A stretch of 61,400 bases of DNA from Lachnospiraceae bacterium (lineage in GTDB: Bacteria; Bacillota; Clostridia; Lachnospirales; Lachnospiraceae), in NCBI GenBank assembly GCA_014804265.1, contig JAAVAC010000010.1, positions 1 through 61,400 on the forward strand, in the 5' to 3' direction. Of the stretch, positions 26,764-35,620 are shown one piece after another (within the stretch, counting starts at the first letter, position 1; every line of letters starts with the position of its first letter). The notes beneath the pieces are model-generated. The model saw only the letters and a program-made list of their open reading frames with translations. It did not search any database and was not told the origin of the DNA. The position numbers were made by a program, and so were the translations under genes.

Positions 26764-26965
26764 TTCCTCACCCTCTCTCTTTGCTTTCCTCACTATAGCA
26801 AAGCCTTTCCTTTCAAACAAGTGCTTCCTTCTCGTGTTGCCGGTTTCATTTCCCCAAATGCCGTTTCTTTTATCCTATTGTTTCCAGAAACCATGTCCGA
26901 AATTATAGTTCTGATTATCAGAAACACTTAGAGCAGGCAGGGTTTCATGTGACTTGCATGATTGC

Positions 26966-27006
26966 AAAAAAGAGAGCTGCCACATTTTATATGACAGCTC
27001 TCTTCT
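26966..27006 (-). terminator. Terminator after the two-component-linked ABC operon
   Basis: AGAGAGCTG pairs with CAGCTCTCT around a 15-base loop; the minus strand continues into six T. It lies 32 bases after the permease stop at 27038. Confidence 0.85.
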
Positions 27007-27037
27007 CATTCTAAAACTACGCCTTATTCACAAATAA

Positions 27038-27808
27038 CTACCCGATCGCTCTTCTATTCTTATAAGAAGCAAACAATAACAAAATACCGGACACAGCCCC
27101 AAGGAATAAAAAGGACTGTATAAGCGGCACAAAATTATAGCTTCCTCCCTGCCAGAAATCAATAAAATCATTGCAGATATAGGTCATGGGAAGGGTGTCC
27201 GCCACCACCTGCAAAGCCCTTGGAAGCTGCTCTGTACTCACTCCCATCATGCCGCATACGATCATAATCAAAAAATACAAAGTCATGGAAACGGCAAAGG
27301 TGGGCCCGAATTTTTTCAAAATATTGGCTATGGCATGTGACAGGATAAAAAAGATGACGGCCAGCAGATACAGGCAGCCTATCAGGCAGAGCAGGGAGGA
27401 AAGCGCCGGCTTTTGCATATCAATTAAAATCACCTCCGCAATTCCAAAGATTCCCAATGCAGCCGTAAGAAAAACAAGCTGGGCAATGACCTTTGCCAAA
27501 ATGACACTTTTTTCCCGATAGCCAAACAAGCGCATTCTCAAAGGAACTCCCTTTTCTACCTCCTGAGAATAATTGGCAGGATATCCGATTAAAATAATTG
27601 CCATAGGACAGACCAGGCTCATGCTGATCACAATAGAGGTAACCACTTCCGGCCGTATTGCTTCCGGCACCTGACTGCCTACTGACTTAGTAAGAATAAG
27701 AGACATCAGTATGGGAAATACGATTCCAAAAAAGTGAACAAAGAAATTTCCGCTTATATTCCGGATTTCATATAATACCAGGTTTAAATTGCATTTCTTT
27801 TCTTTCAT
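27038..27808 (-). CDS. ABC-2 type transporter permease (two-component-linked)
   Basis: 256 residues with six membrane helices. The cytoplasmic loop has SQEVEKGVPLRMRLFGYREKS, typical of ABC-2 permeases. It overlaps the ATPase gene by 4 bases (ATGA-type coupling). The pair shares promoter architecture with the response-regulator gene at 31135, so the histidine kinase/response regulator pair probably controls it. Confidence 0.82.
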   Translation of the reverse strand: MKEKKCNLNLVLYEIRNISGNFFVHFFGIVFPILMSLILTKSVGSQVPEAIRPEVVTSIVISMSLVCPMAIILIGYPANYSQEVEKGVPLRMRLFGYREKSVILAKVIAQLVFLTAALGIFGIAEVILIDMQKPALSSLLCLIGCLYLLAVIFFILSHAIANILKKFGPTFAVSMTLYFLIMIVCGMMGVSTEQLPRALQVVADTLPMTYICNDFIDFWQGGSYNFVPLIQSFLFLGAVSGILLLFASYKNRRAIG

Positions 27809-28692
27809 GACTGCTGCCCTCCTCTTTGACTTTCATAAAAATGTTCCTTTGCATTTATGGACATGATTTCAATGTCGCTGCTGCTTCTTTTAAAATTCAC
27901 ATTGTGTTCCACCAGTAAGGCAATCAGTTTCTCTTCCTCCTCCTGATTGGGGCAGGATAGGGCAATCAAATGACCTGACGCCTTTAATCTGGAAAATCCC
28001 CTTGTCAGCTTTTCATTCTCTTCTTTGTTATCCAGAATAAAAATGGCATTGCCGCAAAATTTCCGGAATAAATCTTCCTTTTTCCCAAATGCCACTACCT
28101 TTCCCTGTTCCAAAATCAAAAGCTTGTCTGCAAGCTGCTCCAGCTCTTCATAATAGTGGGATACGATAAAAAGTGTATTGTTTTTGTTTCGATACCATGC
28201 TCCCAGCTTTTCCATCAGCTTCTGCCTTGTTTCAAAATCCAGCCCGGAAGTCACCTCATCATAAAAGGTCAGATCCGCATTTTGGAGCATTACCATAATG
28301 ATGGTAAACCTCTGCTTCTGTCCTCCCGACAAGGCTGTATATCTTTTGGACAGACATTGTTCAAAGTCAAAAAACGCAATCAGTTCTTTCAATTCCTTAT
28401 TTCTTTTGATTTTTGTATCCACCATGGCCTCCATAATGTACTTTACCGGCATGGTGGACACATATTCGTTAAACTGCATATGTGCCGCCATCTCCTCCGG
28501 CTTTAACCGGGTGCGGATACTTCCCGTATAGTCGGTCAGGCCTAAAATGGATTTTACAAGGGTGGTTTTGCCGGCTCCGTTTGAGCCGATTACTCCGATT
28601 CGTTCCCCTTCCTGAAAAACAAGGGGGCTTTCAATTTGAAGGGCTGTCTGCTTTCCATACTGTACCTTCAAATGATCAATGGTCAATAACAT
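27805..28692 (-). CDS. ABC transporter ATP-binding protein (two-component-linked)
   Basis: About 295 residues. Walker A GSNGAGKTT, signature LSGGQKQRF, Walker B DLTFYDEVTSGLD (Glu at the usual place but Val in place of Pro) and SHYYEELEQLAD. A ~90-residue C-terminal extension follows. The ATG at 28692 has AAGGAAG 9 bases upstream and gives the family start MLLTIDHLKVQYG; the longer frame would read through the promoter. It has its own promoter at 28742-28774. Confidence 0.87.
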   Translation of the reverse strand: MLLTIDHLKVQYGKQTALQIESPLVFQEGERIGVIGSNGAGKTTLVKSILGLTDYTGSIRTRLKPEEMAAHMQFNEYVSTMPVKYIMEAMVDTKIKRNKELKELIAFFDFEQCLSKRYTALSGGQKQRFTIIMVMLQNADLTFYDEVTSGLDFETRQKLMEKLGAWYRNKNNTLFIVSHYYEELEQLADKLLILEQGKVVAFGKKEDLFRKFCGNAIFILDNKEENEKLTRGFSRLKASGHLIALSCPNQEEEEKLIALLVEHNVNFKRSSSDIEIMSINAKEHFYESQRGGQQS

Positions 28693-28741
28693 ACTCTGTT
28701 GCTTCCTTTCCTGGTAAATTCTTTTTGTTTCCCATGGAACC

Positions 28742-28776
28742 ATCATAACAGCCTCATATGAATTTCAAATGAATAT
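28742..28776 (-). promoter_or_regulatory. Promoter and candidate response-regulator operator before ABC operon
   Basis: On the minus strand TTTGAA and TATGAT lie 16 bases apart. Overlapping the -35 is the motif TTCATTTGAAATTCATATG, with TTCAT repeated 11 bases apart as in OmpR-family sites. The same arrangement occurs before the response-regulator gene (31172-31203), so both transcripts are probably controlled by that regulator. Confidence 0.6.
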
Positions 28777-28889
28777 CCCATGTAGGTAGAAACATTTTCT
28801 GCCAAGAGCCCGTCACGATGCCTGTGAAGAAAACTGCGGGCTGAACTGTTACTGTGGATATGATAAAGAAAGGTTTGAAAGACTCCGTT

Positions 28890-30470
28890 TTACATACAAG
28901 GAAATGTCAGCTGGGCAAGCACTCCCTTTTCTAAATTCTCCACTCTCAGTTTTCCCCCTAAAAGCCTGTTGTAATAAGACACCACATAAAGCCCCAGCCC
29001 CTTGCCTTTCTGTTTCGTATTGCTGCTTACAAAAGGCTTGCAAATATTGGGGAGAAGTTGTTCTTCTATGCGCACTCCGTAGTTTTCAATACGAAACATG
29101 TTATCCGCAAGGCTCATACAGATTTTTTCTCCCTCCGGCGTATACTGTACCGCATTGGAAATCAGGTTATCGATTATCTTTTTTAAGATTTCCCTGTCCG
29201 TATGCACGGTACCCATGCCTTCTATTTCTATGGAAAGCTTTTTTTCTGCTGCCTGAACCCGGTAAGCGGCTGCTGCCTCTTCGGTAAGCTCTCTAAGGGA
29301 AACCGGCTCTATCTGCAGGCTGTCTGCACAATGATTTAAATATAAAATATCCTCCACGATTTTCCTCATGGACCAAAGCTGTTCCTTTACCTTCGGCAGA
29401 TATTCCTTTGTATTTTTATATTTCCCTACTTCATTCATCATACCTTCCACTAAAAGCAATGCTGCCGCAATCGGAGTCTTTAGCTGGTGGGAGGAAGCTC
29501 TTAAAAAGACCTCCTGTCTTTCATTTTCCTCCTCTAACATGCGGTTTTTCTCTTCTAGCTCCACAAGATTGTCCTGAAGCTTTTCATACAGTTCATTTAA
29601 CGTTCTTCCCAATGCCCCTATTTCATCATTGCCCTCCGGCACAAAAGGCTCTATGTGAAAACTTTCTACTGCTTTCGCATGCTCCGCATAGCCTGCAAGA
29701 CGGATGATCGGATTGACAATTCGTTTGGAAAATTCCCCGGATGCCACCAGCACCAGAAAAAACACAAGGGCCACAATCATAGGAAGGCTTCCCATAAGAA
29801 CCGGGAAAAGATCGTTCATCTTGGGAGCCATCACCGGAAGAACGGAAATTACAAGAGAATCCTCAGTCTTTCCTATTGCCAGGTAGGTAATGTAAACATT
29901 GTTTCCGTCCGAAACGCCATTTTCATAAACAATCAGGGAATCGGACAGCATATGACGCTTTCTGTACTCTTCTTTGTATATCTGTTCATTGTCTTGTGTA
30001 TCTATCTTTACTTCCAACAAGGCTTCCTCTGTTTTAGAGCCTTCTGCCAGCAATTTTTCCTTTATCACATTCCACTTGTCAATCAGCTCTTCTTTGGAAA
30101 AGTCTTCTTCCATTTCCTTCCACTTTTCCGGATTGTTTCCATACTTTCGAAAGCTATCTAGAATTTCCTTTAATTCTTCATCCTTTATTTCTATGGACAT
30201 CTGAAAGAACTTGCTTGCCGCATAAATCTTTTCTCCCCGGTCCGGTATTTCCACCGAAAAGGTTCCGGTGGGGTTTTTCACCATAAGCTCTTTATAGCTT
30301 TTGGTTTTCATATATCCTTCCTGAATGGCTGCAATGGAGTTTAAGTTATCCTTTTTTACATAGTCCACGTAAAGAGAGGGAAGCATAAACGCAAAATATC
30401 CCACCACCAGAGAAACCATAAGAACCGCCAGCATGATGCTGTAAAGAAATGTTTTTTTGGATAATCCCAT
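28890..30470 (-). CDS. Sensor histidine kinase
   Basis: About 526 residues. Membrane helix 1 lies at residues ~8-30, then a ~200-residue extracellular sensor region and a second helix near residue 230 (LPMIVALVFFLVLVASG). HAMP-like IVNPIIRLAGYAE is followed by a coiled stretch, the dimerisation/phosphoacceptor box SSHQLKTPIAAA with His near residue 332, and the ATPase boxes NLISNAVQYTPEG and GLGLYVV. The G1 box is weak. The ATG at 30470 follows GGAGGTG 7 bases upstream and is adjacent to the response-regulator stop, so the two are co-translated. Confidence 0.88.
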   Translation of the reverse strand: MGLSKKTFLYSIMLAVLMVSLVVGYFAFMLPSLYVDYVKKDNLNSIAAIQEGYMKTKSYKELMVKNPTGTFSVEIPDRGEKIYAASKFFQMSIEIKDEELKEILDSFRKYGNNPEKWKEMEEDFSKEELIDKWNVIKEKLLAEGSKTEEALLEVKIDTQDNEQIYKEEYRKRHMLSDSLIVYENGVSDGNNVYITYLAIGKTEDSLVISVLPVMAPKMNDLFPVLMGSLPMIVALVFFLVLVASGEFSKRIVNPIIRLAGYAEHAKAVESFHIEPFVPEGNDEIGALGRTLNELYEKLQDNLVELEEKNRMLEEENERQEVFLRASSHQLKTPIAAALLLVEGMMNEVGKYKNTKEYLPKVKEQLWSMRKIVEDILYLNHCADSLQIEPVSLRELTEEAAAAYRVQAAEKKLSIEIEGMGTVHTDREILKKIIDNLISNAVQYTPEGEKICMSLADNMFRIENYGVRIEEQLLPNICKPFVSSNTKQKGKGLGLYVVSYYNRLLGGKLRVENLEKGVLAQLTFPCM

Positions 30471-30472
30471 GG

Positions 30473-31135
30473 TCACACCTCCCCATTGAACTGATAGCCG
30501 ATTCCAATGATGGTCTTAATCACATTTTTCGGAAGCTTTTTCCGAAGGTTCTTTACATGGGCATCAATAATCCGGTCATTTCCGATATAATCCTCATTAA
30601 AGATCCTTAGTATGAGCTGTTCTCTTGTAAATGCCCGGTTCGGCTCCTTTTTCAGAGTCTGCAGCAATAAAAACTCGCTTAAGGTAAGGGGAAGCAGCTC
30701 TCCGTCATAAAATGCCTGATAGGAATCCTCCTGAATATACAATCCTTTTCCCTTTTCCTCCTTGCGCCCCTGCCCTTTTACCCGCCTTAGGATCGTCTCC
30801 ATCCGCTTTAAGAGAATGATAGGGGAAACAGGCTTGATCACATAATCGTCCGCATAAAGGTTAAATGCCTGCACCTGTGTCTTTTCATCCTCCAATGCAG
30901 TCAACATAATGGTGGCCATTTCGGGCCTGTTTTCTTTGATAAAAGAAAGCACTTCAATCCCGCTTTTTTTGGGAACCATAATATCCAGAACCGCCATATC
31001 AAATGCCCTTTCTGCAAGAAGCTTAAGGGCTTGTTCCCCATCGCTTACGGCAGTCACCTGATACCCCTGCATTTTCATATATTCCGCAAGAACCTCCTGT
31101 ATGGTAGGCTCATCCTCTAAAAATAAAATTTCCAT
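30473..31135 (-). CDS. OmpR-family response regulator
   Basis: 220 residues. The receiver domain has EDEPT, the phosphoacceptor Asp in VLDIMVPKKSG (near residue 52) and the conserved Lys in VIKPVSP. The C-terminal winged helix includes LTLSEFLLLQTLKKEPNRAF and DRIIDAHVKNLRKKL. It is the first gene of the pair with the histidine kinase. A TTCAT direct repeat overlaps its own -35 region, suggesting autoregulation as well as control of the ABC operon at 27.0-28.7 kb. Confidence 0.93.
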   Translation of the reverse strand: MEILFLEDEPTIQEVLAEYMKMQGYQVTAVSDGEQALKLLAERAFDMAVLDIMVPKKSGIEVLSFIKENRPEMATIMLTALEDEKTQVQAFNLYADDYVIKPVSPIILLKRMETILRRVKGQGRKEEKGKGLYIQEDSYQAFYDGELLPLTLSEFLLLQTLKKEPNRAFTREQLILRIFNEDYIGNDRIIDAHVKNLRKKLPKNVIKTIIGIGYQFNGEV

Positions 31136-31171
31136 ATGTTCTCCTGCACATATCTTTCCATGTTTTTTTCA

Positions 31172-31203
31172 GTATAGCACAGCCATATGAATTTGAAATG
31201 AAG
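31172..31203 (-). promoter_or_regulatory. Promoter and candidate operator of the response-regulator gene
   Basis: Minus strand: TTTCAA, 16 bases, TATACT. The motif TTCATTTCAAATTCATATG overlaps the -35, with TTCAT repeated at 11-base spacing. It differs at one base from the motif before the ABC operon. Confidence 0.6.
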
Positions 31204-31219
31204 ATTCCGGAAAGTCCGC

Positions 31220-31714
31220 TTAAACTAATTCTTTTTCATAACACCACCAGTCCTCTCCATACAAATTAGATTCCCCTTTTTTCTCAAAATTCAGTCTTGC
31301 ATAGGAACGGAGGGCTTTTACATTTGTCTTGCTCACGAGAAAATGCACACTTTTATAATTTCTTTTTTTCAATTCCTCCATAGTCCTTTGAAGCATCAGC
31401 CTTGCAAGCCCCTGATTCTGATAAGTGCTTTTTATTGCCAGTCTGGCAACCTCAGCTGCCGGCTTCAGACTGACAGACCAACACGTCAGCCCGTCCACTT
31501 CTTTATCGTCATCTATGGAAATAGTTCCAATAATCTCATCCTTTTCATTTTTCATGACAAAAATTGCCTGTCGTTTAAAATCATTTTCCAGAATTTCTTC
31601 ATTTGGATAATCCGCTGACCATGTACAACCTTCCGTCCCAATCATGGAATGATACAGGGATAGAATTTCCTGTTTATCTTTCAGGGATGCCGGCAAAAAA
31701 GTTTTATTTTCCAT
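31220..31714 (-). CDS. GNAT-family N-acetyltransferase
   Basis: 164 residues. The acetyl-CoA-binding core is visible: ARLAIKSTYQNQGLARLMLQ (motif A, with QNQGLA) and VHFLVSKTNVKALRSYARLN then FEKKGE near the C-terminus. The N-terminal half resembles GNAT proteins acting on small molecules; no substrate can be given. The ATG has AAAGGATA 6 bases before it. It is separated from the diguanylate cyclase gene by about 24 bases on the same strand. Confidence 0.85.
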   Translation of the reverse strand: MENKTFLPASLKDKQEILSLYHSMIGTEGCTWSADYPNEEILENDFKRQAIFVMKNEKDEIIGTISIDDDKEVDGLTCWSVSLKPAAEVARLAIKSTYQNQGLARLMLQRTMEELKKRNYKSVHFLVSKTNVKALRSYARLNFEKKGESNLYGEDWWCYEKELV

Positions 31715-31738
31715 AAGTTATCCTTTCACACAATATGC

Positions 31739-33484
31739 CTAAGCCCTCTTTTCCAGCAATGTTTCTCCATAATACTCTTCCGGCTTACTTTGGCTTGCTT
31801 TCATAATCTTTTTATTTTCGTACATACGCATATCTGCCTGCTGGTAAATGTCCATCAGTTTCTTGCCGGCATTTTCCTTATCAGAAAGAGCATACCCATA
31901 GGCAATGCTGATGCGGAACAATTTATCAGGCTTCCGATTATGTTCTACCATTTTCTTTTTAAAATTCATAAGTCCCTGTTCACAGCGCATCTGCACATTG
32001 CTTCCGCTTATCAAAACAGCAAATTCATCTCCGCCGATGCGGAAGCATTCGCCCTTCTGGCTTTCAAAAGCGGACTTAATCGTATTGGCGCTTTGAACAA
32101 GCATGCTATCACCGAGATGATGTCCCAGATTGTCATTGACAAATTTCAGGTCGTTGACATCAAACATGATAATTGCCACTGCGGGAATTTCATTCTTTCT
32201 TTTCTCCAAATCCACTAAATGCTCCTGAAATGCCGTTCTATTCCCGATTCCGGTCAATCCGTCCCGATATGCCAGCTGGCTTACAAATTCTGCCTGAACC
32301 CCAAGCTTTACGGCATTGATCGTCTTCTCCAGACTGGAGCTTCCATAGCATATGATAAAAATCAAAAGACCGATACGGACAAACATAGCAGAATCGTTGC
32401 TGTTTCCCCTGTAAAACCGAATTATGTCTATCACAGTGGCTACTGAAATGCCGCAGAGTCCGATTCCCCGCAATACTCTATAAATATTTCTGGCCTGATT
32501 CTTTCCCTTTATAAAGGAATTGCGGATAATCATATAAAACATGATGATGGCTGATAATGCCAGCATAATATGTGACAAAGGAAGTGTCTCATGCAAATCG
32601 GCAACATTCAATAAGTGCAATACCATACATAAGATAAATTCCAAAAATGATAATGCGACAAATGCCTTTACTACAAATCTTTTACGGAACCCATAAGCAG
32701 AGTTCAAGTACAAAATCATGGGAATAGGAATCAGTATGAGGGAATAACAGGATATTACCTGCAGCATACGGCTGTCACCAACAAAAAACTGAAGCAGGTT
32801 CGTCTCTGTGATACACCAGATTGCAATGCTGACTGCAAATAGTCCAAGGTACATCAATTCATGGTTCTTTTGATTGGACATATTGATGGGAATATCCGCA
32901 ACGATCAAAAGCATTCCACTAAATAACAGTAAGATACAGCTAACAAATGCTATAACCTTACCGCCTAGGATGTCAAATATAATTCCCCCGGGCAGACCAA
33001 TATAGAGATTATCCATACCTGCCCTGGCATCGCTATATGCCAGCGTAATCCGAATCTCTATAAGCTTTCCTGCATCCTGGCTTAAAATAGGAATACAGTT
33101 CCAACGGGTTCCAAATGATTTTGTATAAAAAAGATTTTGAGGTTCGTATGGCTCATAAACCAACTTTCCATCTATGTATACTTTATAAAATATATTTTTA
33201 CTTCTATAATAAAGAGACGCTCCTTCTTCCAATTCATCCGGCAAGGTATTGTATATACTAAATTCCTTATTCGTTTCTACCCCTGCAAGCTTATTTAAAT
33301 GGGCAATATCCGCCTCTCTTTCATCTTCTGTCCTCCAACCCTTTAAAAAATCAGAAGCTTCCGTAAAAGACTCTTCTTTAAAGGAGGGACCCTTATACTG
33401 AATACACATCCACGCTACCATGCATATGAACACTGCCAGCATGAAAGCATACATAACATGATATTTTCTATTAAATTTTTCCAT
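31739..33484 (-). CDS. Membrane-bound diguanylate cyclase (7TM-GGDEF)
   Basis: About 581 residues. An N-terminal helix anchors an extracellular region of ~160 residues resembling 7TMR-DISM extracellular domains (YYRSKNIFYKVYIDGKLVYE). Seven membrane helices follow, starting near residues 175 and 205, and then a GGDEF domain near residue 440: DGLTGIGNRTAF, FDVNDLKFVND and the intact signature FRIGGDEFAVL. It should make cyclic-di-GMP, the opposite activity to the EAL protein at 22.5-24.2 kb. The ATG at 33484 gives a clean membrane-anchor start; an upstream ATG adds a Cys-containing tail of no family likeness. Confidence 0.87.
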   Translation of the reverse strand: MEKFNRKYHVMYAFMLAVFICMVAWMCIQYKGPSFKEESFTEASDFLKGWRTEDEREADIAHLNKLAGVETNKEFSIYNTLPDELEEGASLYYRSKNIFYKVYIDGKLVYEPYEPQNLFYTKSFGTRWNCIPILSQDAGKLIEIRITLAYSDARAGMDNLYIGLPGGIIFDILGGKVIAFVSCILLLFSGMLLIVADIPINMSNQKNHELMYLGLFAVSIAIWCITETNLLQFFVGDSRMLQVISCYSLILIPIPMILYLNSAYGFRKRFVVKAFVALSFLEFILCMVLHLLNVADLHETLPLSHIMLALSAIIMFYMIIRNSFIKGKNQARNIYRVLRGIGLCGISVATVIDIIRFYRGNSNDSAMFVRIGLLIFIICYGSSSLEKTINAVKLGVQAEFVSQLAYRDGLTGIGNRTAFQEHLVDLEKRKNEIPAVAIIMFDVNDLKFVNDNLGHHLGDSMLVQSANTIKSAFESQKGECFRIGGDEFAVLISGSNVQMRCEQGLMNFKKKMVEHNRKPDKLFRISIAYGYALSDKENAGKKLMDIYQQADMRMYENKKIMKASQSKPEEYYGETLLEKRA

Positions 33485-33556
33485 TTTTCCTGATCCAGTT
33501 CCTTTCCTCTTAAATTTGCCACAAACCGGGCAGCCTATGACAAATTGCCGGCTCAT

Positions 33557-33879
33557 GTTTATCGTGTCTATATTTTTAATTTTGTTTTTTTATGTTGTTA
33601 CTTCTTTCATAAAAGTATTTTTTCTCATGTGATTATCATATAAAAAAAAGAGAAACTTGTCTAGGAAAATATTTTTTTGTGAAGCTTAGCTGGAAAATTA
33701 TAAATAAAGGTAAAACAATTCTGTTTTGATAAATAGTTGCTTTTTATTAGATTTCGATTTTCACTCTCTTCTCATCCCCCCAAAAGTGCAACTTATAGAA
33801 ATCCGCTTGTTTTTACACACTAAAAATGATAGAAAGGTATTAGAAAAATATTTAAGAAACCAAAGGTGAAAGGCAGAAC
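33557..33879. other. A+T-rich intergenic region between divergent genes
   Basis: About 320 bases between the diguanylate cyclase (leftward) and LytTR cassette 2 (rightward). Both promoters must lie here, but I see no hexamer pair good enough to name. A run TATAAAAAAAAGAGAAAC sits near 33640. No gene, repeat or stable hairpin was found. Confidence 0.5.
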
Positions 33880-34323
33880 ATGAAAATCACGCTACAGCAG
33901 GTCAACAAGGGAAACGAAGAAATCATAATTAAATATTCCCAGATAACAGAACGCATTGACAGCATTGTAAGGTATATTGAAGGGCAAAGCGGGCAATTAC
34001 TTGTCAGTAAAGATGGGCAGCAGTATGTAATCAGCGTTCCCAAAATACTTTATTTGGAAAGTGTTGAGGGGGTTACTTATTTATATACGGAAAAGGATTT
34101 ATACCAGTTAAATCTTACTCTTTCCCTGTTTGAGAGCCTTTATGGAGAGGAAGGATTTTTCCGTTGCAGTAAGTCTATGGTAATCAATATTTACCGGATA
34201 AAAAAGCTGAAAAGCATGTCCGGAAACCGAATCGATGTTACTATGGACAATGATGAGCATGTAGTGATTTCCAGACATTATGCCAAAGAATTTAGGAGCA
34301 TATTAAGGAGGGACGCAGAATGA
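33880..34323 (+). CDS. LytTR-domain transcriptional regulator (cassette 2)
   Basis: 147 residues, paralogous to the regulator at 26323. The LytTR domain has YVISVPKILYLESVEGVTYL, EGFFRCSKSMVINIYRIKKL and the end VVISRHYAKEFRSIL. There is no receiver domain. The ATG has AAAGG 8 bases upstream. It is the first gene of the operon LytTR, DUF3021, ATPase, permease, the same order as cassette 1 but on the opposite strand. Confidence 0.88.
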   Translation: MKITLQQVNKGNEEIIIKYSQITERIDSIVRYIEGQSGQLLVSKDGQQYVISVPKILYLESVEGVTYLYTEKDLYQLNLTLSLFESLYGEEGFFRCSKSMVINIYRIKKLKSMSGNRIDVTMDNDEHVVISRHYAKEFRSILRRDAE

Positions 34324-34775
34324 AATGGTTTAAAAAATATCTATCCTTTGAAATCGGAATCGACTTTAAGACCTGTATTTATTTTTTTGTGGTTTTGTTT
34401 TTTTATTGTTTATACAGAATATTTCAGGGCAATTTTTGGGCAAGTATCCTTACAATGACGGAAATGATTGCTGCCGCCTATATCATAGGATATCTTCAGA
34501 TATATCTGTTGAAGAACTTTGATGAAGCCGAAGAGCTTGGCAAGTGGGAGCTTTTTGCCGTTTTCCTATGTTCGGCATTGTATACAGTGGTAAGCTATAT
34601 TCTGAACTGGTATGACCGAAATATTTCTGCAACGCTATTGTTCTTTTTCTACATGATAGTTGGTTATTTGTCTGTATTTCTGGCTTATAAGATAAAACGG
34701 GATATGGAAACGGCTGCGTTAAACCGGGAATTGGAGAATTTTAAGAGATTGAAAAGCAGAAAGGATGTGGCATAA
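34320..34775 (+). CDS. DUF3021-like membrane protein (cassette 2)
   Basis: 151 residues, four predicted membrane helices (near residues 18, 41, 80 and 105) and a charged coiled tail (KIKRDMETAALNRELENFKR). It overlaps the LytTR gene by 4 bases (ATGA). It occupies the same operon place as the DUF3021 protein of cassette 1 but the sequences are only loosely alike. It probably holds the LytTR protein in check at the membrane; this comes from what is known of LytTR regulatory systems. Confidence 0.75.
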   Translation: MKWFKKYLSFEIGIDFKTCIYFFVVLFFYCLYRIFQGNFWASILTMTEMIAAAYIIGYLQIYLLKNFDEAEELGKWELFAVFLCSALYTVVSYILNWYDRNISATLLFFFYMIVGYLSVFLAYKIKRDMETAALNRELENFKRLKSRKDVA

Positions 34776-34777
34776 GA

Positions 34778-35620
34778 ATGGGAAATCAGGAATTTGCAAT
34801 AACGATTGAGAATCTCACAAAAAAATACGGAAAACACAGGGGCGTGAGCAACCTGTCATTACAGGTGGAAAAAGGCGACATTTTCGGATTTTTAGGTCCA
34901 AACGGAGCAGGTAAGTCTACCACGATTCGAAGCCTGTTGGGATTGATTACTTTTCAGGATGGAAGCGCTGAAATTCTGGGCATGGATGTAAAAAGCCGGC
35001 AGAAGGAAATACTACAGGAAGTGGGCTACATGCCATCAGAAGCTATGTTCTATCCTTCCATGAAGGTAAAGGATATTATTCGATTTGCCGCAGATATGCG
35101 GGGTCTGGATTGTGAAAAAGAGGCTTCTATGCTGTGTCAGTGTCTTGCGGTAGACCGGAACAAAAGGATTGACGAGCTTTCCCTTGGAAACCGCAAGAAG
35201 GTCAGTATCGTCTGTGCCATGCAGCATAAGCCGAAACTCTTTATTTTTGACGAACCTACCAGCGGTTTAGACCCGTTAATGCAGGCAGAGTTTTTCAAGC
35301 TCATTATGGAATATAACAAACAGGGAGCAACCTGCTTTCTATCCTCCCACGTATTATCGGAAATCAAAAAATACTGCAGACATGCGGCCATCATCAAGGA
35401 CGGACAGCTAATCTGCACGGACACCGTGGAAAATCTTACAAGGACCAATGCAAAACGAATCCGCATAGTCAAAGACGGCAAGGAGGAAAATTTTGTATAT
35501 AAGGGGAATTTAGATGAATTATTTGCAGGCTTTGCGGGACATCACATAGAAGATATCGCAATCGAAGAGCCAGAGCTGGATGAAATCTTTATGCACTATT
35601 ATGAGGAGGATAAAAAATGA
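34778..35620 (+). CDS. ABC transporter ATP-binding protein (cassette 2)
   Basis: 280 residues. Walker A GPNGAGKSTT, a signature reading LSLGNRKKV (the usual GGQ replaced by LGN, common in this subfamily), Walker B KLFIFDEPTSGLD and SSHVLSEIKKYC. The C-terminal ~70 residues form an extension ending YYEEDKK. It begins 2 bases after the DUF3021 gene and overlaps the permease by 4 bases. Confidence 0.88.
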   Translation: MGNQEFAITIENLTKKYGKHRGVSNLSLQVEKGDIFGFLGPNGAGKSTTIRSLLGLITFQDGSAEILGMDVKSRQKEILQEVGYMPSEAMFYPSMKVKDIIRFAADMRGLDCEKEASMLCQCLAVDRNKRIDELSLGNRKKVSIVCAMQHKPKLFIFDEPTSGLDPLMQAEFFKLIMEYNKQGATCFLSSHVLSEIKKYCRHAAIIKDGQLICTDTVENLTRTNAKRIRIVKDGKEENFVYKGNLDELFAGFAGHHIEDIAIEEPELDEIFMHYYEEDKK

